This document shows positions 25,609 through 35,020 of a stretch of 53,368 nt of DNA, piece by piece (the first letter of the stretch is position 1; the number at the start of each line of letters is the position of its first letter). The position numbers and the translations under genes were made by a program. Below the pieces are notes generated by a model, which worked only from the letters and a program-made list of their open reading frames with translations, was not told the origin of the DNA and searched no databases. Origin of the DNA: Alphaproteobacteria bacterium (GTDB lineage Bacteria > Pseudomonadota > Alphaproteobacteria > Micropepsales > Micropepsaceae); the NCBI GenBank assembly GCA_028292825.1, contig JAQGLO010000060.1:1-53368 (forward strand). Direction: 5' to 3'.

Positions 25609-28600
25609 ATGACCAGCAAACGCATCTCGATGCTTCGCAACTCTTCCTCGCTCTTTGCGCTGGGGGCGGCTTCGGCGCTTCTGACGGGCGGCCCGGCCCA
25701 CGCCTTCGACGCCAATTCGCTGCCGCAGGGCGGCAACGTCACCGGCGGGGCCGCGACCATCGCGACCTCGGGCAACACCTTGACGGTGAACCAGTCCTCG
25801 AACCGCGCGGTTATCGACTGGCGCAGCTTCGATATCGGCGCCAACGCCCAGGCGAACTTCAACCAGCCGGGCGCCAGCGCCATCGCGGTCAACCGCGTCA
25901 ATGCCTCCACCGATCCGTCCCGGATCGAAGGCGGGCTGCACGCCAGTGGCCAAGTCTGGATTCTCAATCCCAACGGCGTGATGTTCGGCAAGACGGCGCG
26001 CGTGGACGCCGCCGGCGTGGTCGCCACCACCGCCAATATTGACGACAAGGCCTTCATGGCCGGCGACAACAAGCTGCAGATGCGCGGCGGTGACAGCGGC
26101 CAGGTGGTCAATGAAGGCCATATCACGATCGGCCAGGGGGGCATGGCCGCCTTTGTCGCGCCGTCGGTGCGCAATTCCGGCACCATTCGCGCCCGTGTCG
26201 GCAGGGTCACGCTTGCCGCCGGGGATACCTACACGCTGGACCTGGCAGGCGACCGGCTGGTGGAAATCGGCCTGGGTGCAGGCAAGGCGGTGGTCGACCA
26301 GTCGGGCAAGATCGTCAACGAAGGCGGGGTGATCACCATTTCCGCCAAGGCCGCAGGGCAGGCGGTGGATTCGCTCATCAACATGTCCGGCGTGTTGGAC
26401 GCCTCGTCGGTCAAGACGGCGGGCGGCAAGATCGTGCTCGGCGCCGACACCATTAACATCGCCAGTGCCGCCACCCTGAAGGCCGACGGCACCAGCGGCG
26501 GCCAGATCACGGTGGTCGCCGACAAGACCGGCAATTATGCCGGCTCCTATTCGGCGCAGGGCAGCCAGGGCGATGGCGGCCAGGTCGAGACCTCCGGCAA
26601 AGCCGTTCACATCGACAGCAAGATCGCCGTCAACACCAGCGCGCCCAAGGGCAAGACCGGCAGCTGGACGCTGGATCCGAACGACCTGACGGTCACGGCC
26701 GGCAACGGCGGGACGATCACGTCCGGCATCAACACCGATGCCCAGAGCACGGTCGGCGCGGATGCCGTGGTGGCGGCGCTCGCCTCCACCAATGTCACGC
26801 TGCAGGCCAAGAATTCCATCACCGTCAACAGCGCCATCGATGCCTCGGGAAATGGCGTTGCCCACAATCTCACCCTTGCCGACCAGGACGGGGGGGGCCT
26901 GACCGTCAATCTCAATGCCGCGATCACGCTGAAGAGCGGCGGCGTCCTTTCGGGGGGCGCCACGGTGGTGAACCTGACCAACGGGGCGCTGATCCAGAAC
27001 GGCAACGATGTGGCCCTGGCCAATTCGGCGATTAACCTGAATGGCGGCATTTACGCGCCGGGTGCGACGCTCAGCAAGTCCGGCCTGTCTCTGATTGGCG
27101 CCAACGGCGCCGAGATCGACGTGAATCCAGGCAACAACCAGGTCAACGCCATCGCTATCGCCGGCAACACCGATGGCGTCAGCGTCAGCGGTCTTGTCAT
27201 ACGCGGCGAAGTCACCGGATCCTATGTGGACTATGCGTTCGGAAGCGGAATGAGCCGCGGCGTGGCGGTCGTCAACGGCGCCACCAACTTCACCATTTCC
27301 GGCAACGACATCCGCAATGTTCGTGTCGGCATCCTGATCGACGGACGCAACACCGGCAGCATTACCGGCAATACCATCGACAACACCAAGGGCGCCGTCC
27401 TGGTCCAGTATACCGATGCCGGCGTGGGAAATTCCCAAGGCTATGCCATAAACATCTCGGGCAACCATCAGGGTCCGACCGGAAACGAATGGGGCATCGA
27501 TACCCATCTCAACGGTTTCTGGAACGGAACCGCCATCGTCTCCTATCCCGGCGGCGCGGCGCCCTCCGGCGTACAGGCCACATTGCTGGCCAGCAGCGCG
27601 GCCAATGACGGCTGGACGGTTCAGGACCAGGCCTATACAGCATCCAACCGCACTGCGGTAACGGTGGCGACGACGGGCTCCAACGCCAATCAGGGCAGCG
27701 CGCGCACCCCATTGGCCACCATCCAGGCCGGCATCAACGCCATCGTCACGGGCGGCACCGTCAATGTGAAGGACGGCACCTATGTCGTCAGCGCCGCCAA
27801 TGGCTATACCAACGGCTATCTCGGCATCGGCAAGAGCCTGAAGCTGATCGGTCAGAGCCAAGCGGGCGTCATCATCGACGCGCGCAACGCCTCGACCTAC
27901 GGCATTCGGGTTATCGGCGGGACCGACAGTGTATCACTCAGCAATTTCACGCTTCTGGGCGTCGCGGCGACAAACGCCTACGGCATCAAGGTCGAAGACA
28001 GCACGAATTTCTCGATCGACCATGTCACCAGCAAGGGTGCCTACAAGGCACAGCTCGACCTCAACGGCGTTCGCGGCGGCACGGTCAGTTTCGTCACCGC
28101 GGACGGCACCTCCAACGGCGTGGGCGCCGGCTCGACCAAGGGCGCGGCCATTGCGATCACCGACAGCCAGAATCTCACGATCAGCAATTCGAGCGTGATC
28201 GGCGGCGCCTATGGCGGCATCGGCATCTACCAGTCGAACAAGCCGAGCGGCTACACCTACCAGACCAGCAACGTCACCATCGACGGCAGCAACACCTTTA
28301 ACGCGAATGGCGCCGCCCACTATAATTACGTCTATACCGAGGATGAGTCTGCCACGAACAATTTCGGCACCCTGACCATTGCCGGCTTCGATTATGTCGC
28401 GGGCCAGGATTCCAATTCGGCCGATACCTTCAAATATTTCCAGCGCACCCAGCAGGGCGCGATCGACTATCTCGACTCGATCGGAGCGGTGAATGTCGGC
28501 TATGTCGAAGGCTGGACGGGCTCGGCCGTCAACAACCGATTTGCTGTCGCCAATGCCACCGGCGGCAACGCGATGGCGATCAACCCCGCTTTGACCGCTG

Positions 28601-30024
28601 CCGCCGCCGGTGCGACCATCACGGTCGCGCCGGGCGTCTATGCCGAAACCCTGAACATCACCAGGAATGTCGACATTACCGGCGCCGGCATCGGCCAGAC
28701 CATTATCCGCCCGACGACGCTGCTGAACACCGGCGTGGCGCACAAATACGACGCCAATGTGAAGGCGACGGTGTTCGTCAATGGCGCCAGCAACGTGAAC
28801 CTCAGCGGCCTGACGATCGACGGCAACAATCTGGGCAACAATGCGGTGGTGTTCTGGAACAATGCGTCGGGCTCGATCAGCAATTCGCGGATCGTGAATC
28901 CGCAGGCTTTCAATGGCGCGCAGACGGGCCAGGATCTCGCGGTTGATGCCACGGGCAGCACGACCTCGAACCTGACGATCTCCGGGGTGCAGTTCGCGAA
29001 CTGGAACAAGAACGCGATCGATGTGGTGACGGGCGGCGGTTCGATCTCCGGCGGCGGCAATGTAACGCTGAACGTCAACAATTCGAGCTTTGCCGGTCAG
29101 GGCGCGACCGGCCTGAACGCGCAGAACGGCATCGTGCTGTGGGAACGCGGCGGCAGCGGCAGCACCATCAATGCGACGGTCGATCATTCCACCTTCTCCG
29201 GTATCACCTATACCGGCACGGATTCCAACGCGACCGGCATATTGCTGTATGGGGCGACCACCGGCTCGCTGACGGTGAAGAATTCCACCTTCGACAACAG
29301 CGTTCAGAATTATATCGGCACCGACGGCGGCAGCCTGGTCGAGATCAATGCCACGACCGGCAATATCTTCGATGGCGTCGCGGAAGGCGGCGCGACGCTG
29401 GACCAACTTTTCAACATCGAGAACCACCTGGTGGACGGAACGGACAATGCGGGCAACAGCCTGGTCCGTCTCAAGTCCGGCCAGGTCTATGTCACCGCGG
29501 CCAAGAACAGCATCCAGAACGGCGTCAGCGCCGCGACTGCCGGCGACACCGTCAATGTCCAGGCCGGCACCTATGCCGGCGGCATCGCGATCAACACCAA
29601 CGGCATCACGCTGCAAGGCCAGTCCGGCACGGTCATTGCCGCCGGCGGCGGCAGCAGTAGCAACGCCATTACCGTCAATGGCGACAATGTGACGGTGCGC
29701 AATCTGGCGATCAATCTCGCGCCCACCGGCGGCGCCCAGATCAACGGCGTCGGCATTTCCGGTTCGGCCGATGGCGCCACCCTCACCGGGCTGACCATCC
29801 GCGGCGAGGTCGCCGGATCCTACCAGGATTATGCGTTCGGCAGCGCCATGAGCCGCGGCGTCTATGTCCAGAATGGCGCGACCAATTTCGCGATCTCCGG
29901 CAACGATATCCGCAATGTCCGCGTCGGCATTCTGGCGGATGGCGCCGCCAATCTCGGCAGCAGCCCAACAACACCGGCAGCATCACCGGCAACATCATCG
30001 ACAACACCAAGGGCGGCGTGCTGA
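25609..30024 (+). CDS. TpsA-type filamentous exoprotein, 5' part (frameshifted)
   Basis: The N-terminal 1,471 codons of a very large two-partner secreted surface protein. A signal peptide (to about residue 32) is followed by the TPS secretion domain (about 33-260) with VNRVN (94-98) and NPNGVMFG (120-127), the hallmarks of FhaB/HMW-type proteins. From about 500 on, right-handed parallel beta-helix sequence dominates (SGNDIRNVRVGI, IQAGINAIV). The frame runs out at 30024 after a one-base loss near 29964-29966; beyond it the missing continuation appears in the -1 frame as the next entry. Together they would make one protein of about 3,075 residues. The ribosome site is GGGAG. As sequenced, this part alone would be a truncated secreted product. 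Confidence 0.88.
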   Translation: MTSKRISMLRNSSSLFALGAASALLTGGPAHAFDANSLPQGGNVTGGAATIATSGNTLTVNQSSNRAVIDWRSFDIGANAQANFNQPGASAIAVNRVNASTDPSRIEGGLHASGQVWILNPNGVMFGKTARVDAAGVVATTANIDDKAFMAGDNKLQMRGGDSGQVVNEGHITIGQGGMAAFVAPSVRNSGTIRARVGRVTLAAGDTYTLDLAGDRLVEIGLGAGKAVVDQSGKIVNEGGVITISAKAAGQAVDSLINMSGVLDASSVKTAGGKIVLGADTINIASAATLKADGTSGGQITVVADKTGNYAGSYSAQGSQGDGGQVETSGKAVHIDSKIAVNTSAPKGKTGSWTLDPNDLTVTAGNGGTITSGINTDAQSTVGADAVVAALASTNVTLQAKNSITVNSAIDASGNGVAHNLTLADQDGGGLTVNLNAAITLKSGGVLSGGATVVNLTNGALIQNGNDVALANSAINLNGGIYAPGATLSKSGLSLIGANGAEIDVNPGNNQVNAIAIAGNTDGVSVSGLVIRGEVTGSYVDYAFGSGMSRGVAVVNGATNFTISGNDIRNVRVGILIDGRNTGSITGNTIDNTKGAVLVQYTDAGVGNSQGYAINISGNHQGPTGNEWGIDTHLNGFWNGTAIVSYPGGAAPSGVQATLLASSAANDGWTVQDQAYTASNRTAVTVATTGSNANQGSARTPLATIQAGINAIVTGGTVNVKDGTYVVSAANGYTNGYLGIGKSLKLIGQSQAGVIIDARNASTYGIRVIGGTDSVSLSNFTLLGVAATNAYGIKVEDSTNFSIDHVTSKGAYKAQLDLNGVRGGTVSFVTADGTSNGVGAGSTKGAAIAITDSQNLTISNSSVIGGAYGGIGIYQSNKPSGYTYQTSNVTIDGSNTFNANGAAHYNYVYTEDESATNNFGTLTIAGFDYVAGQDSNSADTFKYFQRTQQGAIDYLDSIGAVNVGYVEGWTGSAVNNRFAVANATGGNAMAINPALTAAAAGATITVAPGVYAETLNITRNVDITGAGIGQTIIRPTTLLNTGVAHKYDANVKATVFVNGASNVNLSGLTIDGNNLGNNAVVFWNNASGSISNSRIVNPQAFNGAQTGQDLAVDATGSTTSNLTISGVQFANWNKNAIDVVTGGGSISGGGNVTLNVNNSSFAGQGATGLNAQNGIVLWERGGSGSTINATVDHSTFSGITYTGTDSNATGILLYGATTGSLTVKNSTFDNSVQNYIGTDGGSLVEINATTGNIFDGVAEGGATLDQLFNIENHLVDGTDNAGNSLVRLKSGQVYVTAAKNSIQNGVSAATAGDTVNVQAGTYAGGIAINTNGITLQGQSGTVIAAGGGSSSNAITVNGDNVTVRNLAINLAPTGGAQINGVGISGSADGATLTGLTIRGEVAGSYQDYAFGSAMSRGVYVQNGATNFAISGNDIRNVRVGILADGAANLGSSPTTPAASPATSSTTPRAAC
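27142..28475 (+). repeat. Beta-helix module in tpsA, copy 1
   Basis: A segment of about 1.3 kb whose protein (GEVTGSYVDYAFGSGMSRGV ... FKYFQRTQQGAIDYL) is colinear with copy 2 at 29740-31040. Shared landmarks are FTISGNDIRNVRVGIL, ASNRTAVTV, IQAGIN, DARNASTYG, TDSQN and TQQGAID. It is an intragenic duplication. Confidence 0.75.
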
Positions 30025-31040
30025 TCCAGTACACCGACGGTGCGGGCATCACCATCACCGGCAACCGCCAGGATGCGTTCGGCAACGAATGGGGCGAGGA
30101 TTTCCACCTTCAGGGCGCGCAGAGCGGCGTGGCGACGAACGGCGCGCAGCTTCTGGCCGCCAGCGCCGCCAATGGCGGCTGGACGGTACAGGACCTGGCC
30201 TATGCCTCATCCAACCGCACGGCGGTTACGGTGGCCGCCAACGCCACGAACGCCAACGTCAATCCCTCCGACAGCAACCAGGGCTCGTCCCGCACCCCGC
30301 TCAAGACGATCCAGGCGGGCATCAATGCGGTGGTTGCCGGCGGCACGGTCAATGTCCTGAACGGCACCTATGTCGTTTCCTCCGGTTACATCAATGTCGA
30401 CAAGTCGCTGAACCTGGTAGGCCAGAGCCAGGGCCAGGTCATCGTCGATGCCCGCAACGCCTCGACGTATGGCCTGCGCGTCACCGCGTCGAACGGACCG
30501 GTCAGCATCAGCAACCTGACGCTTTATGGCGTGACCGCCACCGGCGGCTATGGGTTGAAGGCGGAAGCCACAAGGGGCCTGACCCTGGCCAATGTCACCA
30601 GCCAGGGCGCGGCCAAGTCGGAGTTCGACCTCAACGGCGTGATCGGCGCCACCCTCACCAACCTGACGGCCAACGGCGCGTCCGTGGCCACCGGCCTGGC
30701 CACCAACGGCAACGGCGTCTCGCTGACCGACAGCCAGAACATCGTCCTGACCAATGTGACGACGCGCAATGATCTGTGGGGCGGCCTGGCCCTGTACGAG
30801 AGCAATTCGCCCACCGGTTACACCACCCAGATGGACAACATCACCGTGGATGGCTCCAACACCTTCACCGAGGCCAACGGCATCTACGCCCAGGACCAGT
30901 CGTCGCTGCATGATTTCGGGTCGATCAACCTGGCAGGCCAGGGCATCGCCTATGTCGCCAAGGCCAATGTCGGCGGCACCGAAGGCACCTATACCTGGTT
31001 CCAGAAAACACAGCAGGGTGCGATCGATCTTGCCGCAGCT
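29740..31040 (+). repeat. Beta-helix module in tpsA, copy 2 (contains the frameshift)
   Basis: The second copy of the module at 27142-28475, in the same order. The frameshift at 29964-29966 lies inside it, and comparison with copy 1 is what shows that one base is missing: copy 1 reads through into NTGSITGNTIDNTKG, which here is only found in the -1 frame. Confidence 0.75.
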
Positions 31041-34000
31041 GCCCCCGTCGCCGCCGCGGTGCAGGGTTATGCCGGCAACAGCGTCGCCGGCAACAACATC
31101 TTCACCGTCGGTATTGCCACCAATGGGACTGCCCTGTCGGTGAATGCGGCGCTCGACCAGTCCCTGGCGGGCGGTGTGATCCATGTCGCAGACGGCACCT
31201 ATGCCGAAAATGTGGCGCTGTCGGCGGCGCGCACGGTCGATTTCGGGACCGTGAGCCTGAACAGCCTGACCCTTGCGCCCGCGGCGGCCGGCACGGTCCT
31301 GTCGGGCCGTATCGCGGCCGGCAGCGTGGCGCTGAACGGCGCCGTGGTGCTGGGCGGCAATCTGAGCCTGAACGCCACCAGTGCAGTTGTCCTGGCTTCG
31401 GCGGATGGCGCGCATGACCTCAGCGTTGTGTCGGGTGCCGGCGCCAGCCTGGGCAATCTGGGCAGCGGCACCCGTTTGGGTGCGGTATCGGTGTCGGGCA
31501 ACACGATCCTCACCGGCAGCAGCTACAAGGCCGGCAGCATTGTCCTGGGCGCCACCACCTTGGCGGCGAACACCTCGCTGGATGCCACAGGCACCGTCAC
31601 ACTGGCTTCGGCCAATGGCGCGCATGACCTTGGCATAGTGTCGGGCGCCGGCACGAGCCTGGGCAATCTGGGCAACAGCACTCGCCTGGGCGCGGTCACG
31701 GTGTCGGGCGGCACCATACTCACCGGCAGCAGCTACAAGGCCGGCAGCTTCGATCTCGGCGTCGCCACCTTGGGTTCGGACGCCTCGCTGGATGCCACGG
31801 GCACCGTCACGCTCGCTTCGGTCGATGGCGCGCATGCCCTGGCCGTTGCTTCCACCGGCGCGAGCCTGGGCAATCTGGGCAGCAGCACCCGCCTGGGCGC
31901 GGTATCGGTGTCGGGCAACACGGTGCTCACCGGCAGCAGCTACAAGGCGGCGAGCCTCAATCTGGGCGCCACCACGCTGGCATTGGACACGACGCTGGAC
32001 GCCAGTGGCGCCGTCACGCTGGCTTCAGCCGATGGCGCGCATGCGCTGACCATTGCCTCGGGCGGCGGCACCAGCCTGGGCGACCTGGGCGATACCACCC
32101 GCCTGGGCGCGGTGTCGGTGTCGGGCGGTACTGCGCTCACCGGCAGCAGCTACAAGACGGCGAGCCTCAATCTGGGCGCCACCACTCTGGCATTGGACAC
32201 AACGTTGGACGCCACCGGCGCCGTCATTCTGGCTTCGGCCGATGGCGCGCATGCGCTGACCATTGCGTCCACCGGCACCAGCCTGGGCGACCTGGGTGAC
32301 ACCACCCGCCTGGGCGCGGTGTCGGTGTCGGGCAACACGACCCTGACCGGCAGCAGCTACAAGGCCGGTAGCATTGCTCTGGGCGCCACCACCTTGGCGT
32401 CGGACACCTCGCTGGATGCCACCGGGGCCGTCACCCTGGCTTCGGCCGATGGCGCGCATGCCCTGACCATTGCGTCCATCGGGACCAGCCTGGGCGACCT
32501 GGGCGACACCACTCGTCTGGGGGCAGTGTCTGTGTCGGGCGGCAGCACGCTCACCGGCGGCAGCTACAAGGCTGGCAGCCTCAATCTGGGCGTCACAACT
32601 CTGGCGTCAGACGCCTCGCTGGACGCCACCGGCACGGTTACTCTGGCTTCGGCCGATGGCGCGCATGCGCTGATCATCGCTTCCACCGGCACCAGCTTGG
32701 GCGACTTGGGCGATACCACCCGTCTGGGTGCAGTGTCGGTGTCGGGCAACGCGACCCTGACCGGCAGCAGCTACAAGGCCGGCAGCCTCAATCTGGGCGC
32801 CACCACCTTGGCGTCGGACGCCTCGCTGGACGCCACCGGCGCCGTCACTCTGGCTTCAGCCGATGGCGCGCATGCGCTGACCATATCCTCGGGCGGCGGC
32901 AGCAACCTGGGCAACCTGGGCAGCACGACCCGCTTGGGTGCGGTGTCGGTGTTGGGCAACACGGCGCTCACGGGTGGCAGCTACAAGGCCGACAGCTTCA
33001 ATCTGGGTGCCACCACCCTGGCTTCGGACACCTCGCTGGATGCCACCGGCGCCGTCACACTCGCTTCGGCGGATGGCGCGCATGCTCTGACCATCGCTTC
33101 CAGCGGGACCAGCCTGGGCGACCTGGGCGACACCACCCGCCTGGGCGCGTTGTCGGTGTCGGGCGGCACCACGCTCACCGGCAGCAGCTACAAGGCCGCC
33201 AGCATCGATCTCGGCGCCACCACGCTCACCGCGGCCATCACCACACTCGACACGGCATCTTCGCCAGGCGCGGCCGGCAACATCGCCATCAGCGGCGATA
33301 TTTTCGGCACCAAAGACGGCGGCCAGAGCCTGGTGCTGGCCGCGGGCACCGGGTCCGGCGCCAAGTCGGCCAATGGCGATGTAAGCCTCAAAAACGCGGG
33401 CACCACCGCCGTGCGGCTGGGCGATCTCAAAATCAGCGGCGACGACTTTTTGGCCCTGACGGTGGATATCGCGGGGGGCTTCACCTCCCATCTGACCGGC
33501 AATCAGGTCTTTGCGGCCGATACGCTGAACGCAGGCGGTGCCGTCAACACCAATGCGGTCGGCGACGTTTCCGGCCACATCGTGGCGGCCGGCAATGTGT
33601 CGTTGAGTGCGGGCGGGGCGGTGTCCGGCAACATCACCGGCGACGCGCTGACGCTCAACAGCGCATCGGTCGGTAACGCCTCGCTGCAAGGCAACAGCCT
33701 CGATGCCACCGTCAGCGGGAATTTCAACGCTGCGGTCGCCACCACGGGCAACGTCAATACCAATGTGACCGGAAATGTCTCCGGCCAGATCGCTTCGGGC
33801 GGCAATGTATCGCTGAACGCGGGCGGCGGCGTGTCCGGCAACATCAGCGGCAATGCACTGACCCTGAACAGCGGGTCGGTCAGCGGCGCCACGCTGCAGG
33901 GCAACAGCTTGAATGCCACCGTCGCCGGCGATTTCAACGCCGCTGTCACCACGACGGGCAACGTCAATACCAAGGTGGCGGGCAATCTTTCCGGCCAGAT

Positions 34001-34835
34001 CGCTTCGGGCGGCAATGTCTCGCTGAACACAGGCGGCGGCGTGTCCGGCAATATCAGCGGCAACGCGCTGACCCTGAACAGCGGATCGGTCAGCGGCGCC
34101 ACGCTGCAGGGCAACAGCCTCAATGCCACCGTCGCAGGCAATTTCGATGCTGCGGTCGCCACGACGGGCAATGTCAGCACGAATGTGACCGGGAACGTCT
34201 CCGGCCAGATCGCATCAGGCGGCAACGTGGCGTTGAATGCCGGCGGGCTGGTATCGGGCAACATCAAGGGTGACGCGCTGACCGTAAACAGCGGTTCGGT
34301 CGGCGGCGGCGCCACCCTGGCGGGCAACACTGTTGTCGCCATCGTCACCGGAAATTTCGATGCCGCCGTGAACACGTCGGGCAGCTCCAGCGTCAGCGGC
34401 AACACTGTCACCGGCAGCTTCACCGGCAGCACCGTCAGCCTGAGCGGCCAGTCGGTGAGCGGGCAGGTGAATGCCGGCACGTTGAATGTCAGCGCCCAGG
34501 ATGGCGCGGTGACGGGCAACTTCACGCCGGGCGACGTCAGTTCCAGTGTGCCGCTCAATGGCGGCGTCGTGGGAACAAACCCCAACAACTACCTGCCGCA
34601 GCAGCTCGTTGTTGAAGGCTTTGTCCTGCCGGCCGGCACGCAGATCGCGGCCAATGGCCAGCTGATCCTGCCGCCCGGCACGGTAATCGGCCTGATGTCG
34701 CCCGGCGGCGGCACGCCGCGCGTGACGATGGTCCAAAGCGTCCAGCAGCTGGGCGAGTTGCTGGAGTCGGGCTATACGGCGATCGTGATCGATCTCAATG
34801 CCCGCAAAAAGACGACCAAGCTCGCGTCCAATTGA
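30018..34835 (+). CDS. TpsA-type filamentous exoprotein, 3' part (out of frame with 5' part)
   Basis: A continuation of the exoprotein gene; homology resumes in this frame from about 29967 (NNTGSITGNIIDNTKGG), so the ATG at 30018 is only the first internal Met and has no ribosome site of its own. It contains the second copy of a beta-helix module, then nine tandem 69/70-residue repeats (31329-33203) and four 70-residue repeats (33546-34385). The C-terminal domain ends in SVQQLGELLESGYTAIVIDL and a basic tail. There is no C-terminal cysteine hook of the HMW1/CdrA kind. Without correction of the frameshift it would not be exported, having no signal peptide. Read it as part of one gene, 25609-34835. 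Confidence 0.8.
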   Translation: MLIQYTDGAGITITGNRQDAFGNEWGEDFHLQGAQSGVATNGAQLLAASAANGGWTVQDLAYASSNRTAVTVAANATNANVNPSDSNQGSSRTPLKTIQAGINAVVAGGTVNVLNGTYVVSSGYINVDKSLNLVGQSQGQVIVDARNASTYGLRVTASNGPVSISNLTLYGVTATGGYGLKAEATRGLTLANVTSQGAAKSEFDLNGVIGATLTNLTANGASVATGLATNGNGVSLTDSQNIVLTNVTTRNDLWGGLALYESNSPTGYTTQMDNITVDGSNTFTEANGIYAQDQSSLHDFGSINLAGQGIAYVAKANVGGTEGTYTWFQKTQQGAIDLAAAAPVAAAVQGYAGNSVAGNNIFTVGIATNGTALSVNAALDQSLAGGVIHVADGTYAENVALSAARTVDFGTVSLNSLTLAPAAAGTVLSGRIAAGSVALNGAVVLGGNLSLNATSAVVLASADGAHDLSVVSGAGASLGNLGSGTRLGAVSVSGNTILTGSSYKAGSIVLGATTLAANTSLDATGTVTLASANGAHDLGIVSGAGTSLGNLGNSTRLGAVTVSGGTILTGSSYKAGSFDLGVATLGSDASLDATGTVTLASVDGAHALAVASTGASLGNLGSSTRLGAVSVSGNTVLTGSSYKAASLNLGATTLALDTTLDASGAVTLASADGAHALTIASGGGTSLGDLGDTTRLGAVSVSGGTALTGSSYKTASLNLGATTLALDTTLDATGAVILASADGAHALTIASTGTSLGDLGDTTRLGAVSVSGNTTLTGSSYKAGSIALGATTLASDTSLDATGAVTLASADGAHALTIASIGTSLGDLGDTTRLGAVSVSGGSTLTGGSYKAGSLNLGVTTLASDASLDATGTVTLASADGAHALIIASTGTSLGDLGDTTRLGAVSVSGNATLTGSSYKAGSLNLGATTLASDASLDATGAVTLASADGAHALTISSGGGSNLGNLGSTTRLGAVSVLGNTALTGGSYKADSFNLGATTLASDTSLDATGAVTLASADGAHALTIASSGTSLGDLGDTTRLGALSVSGGTTLTGSSYKAASIDLGATTLTAAITTLDTASSPGAAGNIAISGDIFGTKDGGQSLVLAAGTGSGAKSANGDVSLKNAGTTAVRLGDLKISGDDFLALTVDIAGGFTSHLTGNQVFAADTLNAGGAVNTNAVGDVSGHIVAAGNVSLSAGGAVSGNITGDALTLNSASVGNASLQGNSLDATVSGNFNAAVATTGNVNTNVTGNVSGQIASGGNVSLNAGGGVSGNISGNALTLNSGSVSGATLQGNSLNATVAGDFNAAVTTTGNVNTKVAGNLSGQIASGGNVSLNTGGGVSGNISGNALTLNSGSVSGATLQGNSLNATVAGNFDAAVATTGNVSTNVTGNVSGQIASGGNVALNAGGLVSGNIKGDALTVNSGSVGGGATLAGNTVVAIVTGNFDAAVNTSGSSSVSGNTVTGSFTGSTVSLSGQSVSGQVNAGTLNVSAQDGAVTGNFTPGDVSSSVPLNGGVVGTNPNNYLPQQLVVEGFVLPAGTQIAANGQLILPPGTVIGLMSPGGGTPRVTMVQSVQQLGELLESGYTAIVIDLNARKKTTKLASN
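31329..33203 (+). repeat. Nine tandem 207/210-bp repeats in tpsA
   Basis: Nine head-to-tail units of 69 or 70 codons. Anchors (the codon pair for Ser-Tyr in SSYKAGS) fall at 31521, 31731, 31938, 32148, 32355, 32562, 32769, 32979 and 33186, giving spacings of 210, 207, 210, 207, 207, 207, 210 and 207. The 3-bp difference is one Gly codon in the ASGGG/ASTG segment. The unit consensus includes LNLGATTLASDTSLDATG, VTLASADGAHALTIAS, SLGDLGDTTRLGAVSVSG and LTGSSYKA. It is probably a beta-solenoid stalk. Confidence 0.92.
33546..34385 (+). repeat. Four tandem 210-bp repeats in tpsA
   Basis: Four 70-codon units (33546, 33756, 33966, 34176; the last is slightly divergent), each with NTNVTGNVSGQIASGGNVSL, GGGVSGNISGNALTLNSGSV and ATLQGNSLNATVAG. 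The sequence is unrelated to the upstream array but has the same period. Confidence 0.88.
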
Positions 34836-35020
34836 GGCTCGCGACGGACAGTCGGCAAAACGCGGTCCAGGCTTAATCCGCGATTTCCGATCCGTCGCGT
34901 CTCTATCCGATCGCGGACGAGATGAAGTCCATGCCGGATCTCGCCGCCAAGTGGAAGGTGAAGGCGGAAATGTGGACAGCGTGCCGCTGACCTCCTCGCT
35001 GCTCAACAAGGAGAGCGGGT

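Noticed and set aside
25552-27861. Minus-strand open frame of 769 codons within tpsA (similar ones at 27934-29616 and 30207-31835)
   Set aside because: These are shadows of the repetitive exoprotein; they have no ribosome sites and no domains.
29955-29975. Programmed -1 ribosomal frameshifting to join the tpsA halves
   Set aside because: There is no X-XXY-YYZ slippery heptamer in the correct frame: the A-site codon ACA would have to re-pair with AAC. A one-base loss in the C run explains the data more simply.
31329-34385. Regularly spaced repeats considered as a CRISPR array
   Set aside because: Units are 207-210 bp, fully coding, contiguous without unique spacers, and keep the TpsA frame.
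34900-34990. Short protein-like frame (DEMKSMPDLAAKWKVKAEMW) downstream of tpsA
   Set aside because: It is too short, has no ribosome site and no recognisable family; it may be a relic but is not defensible.
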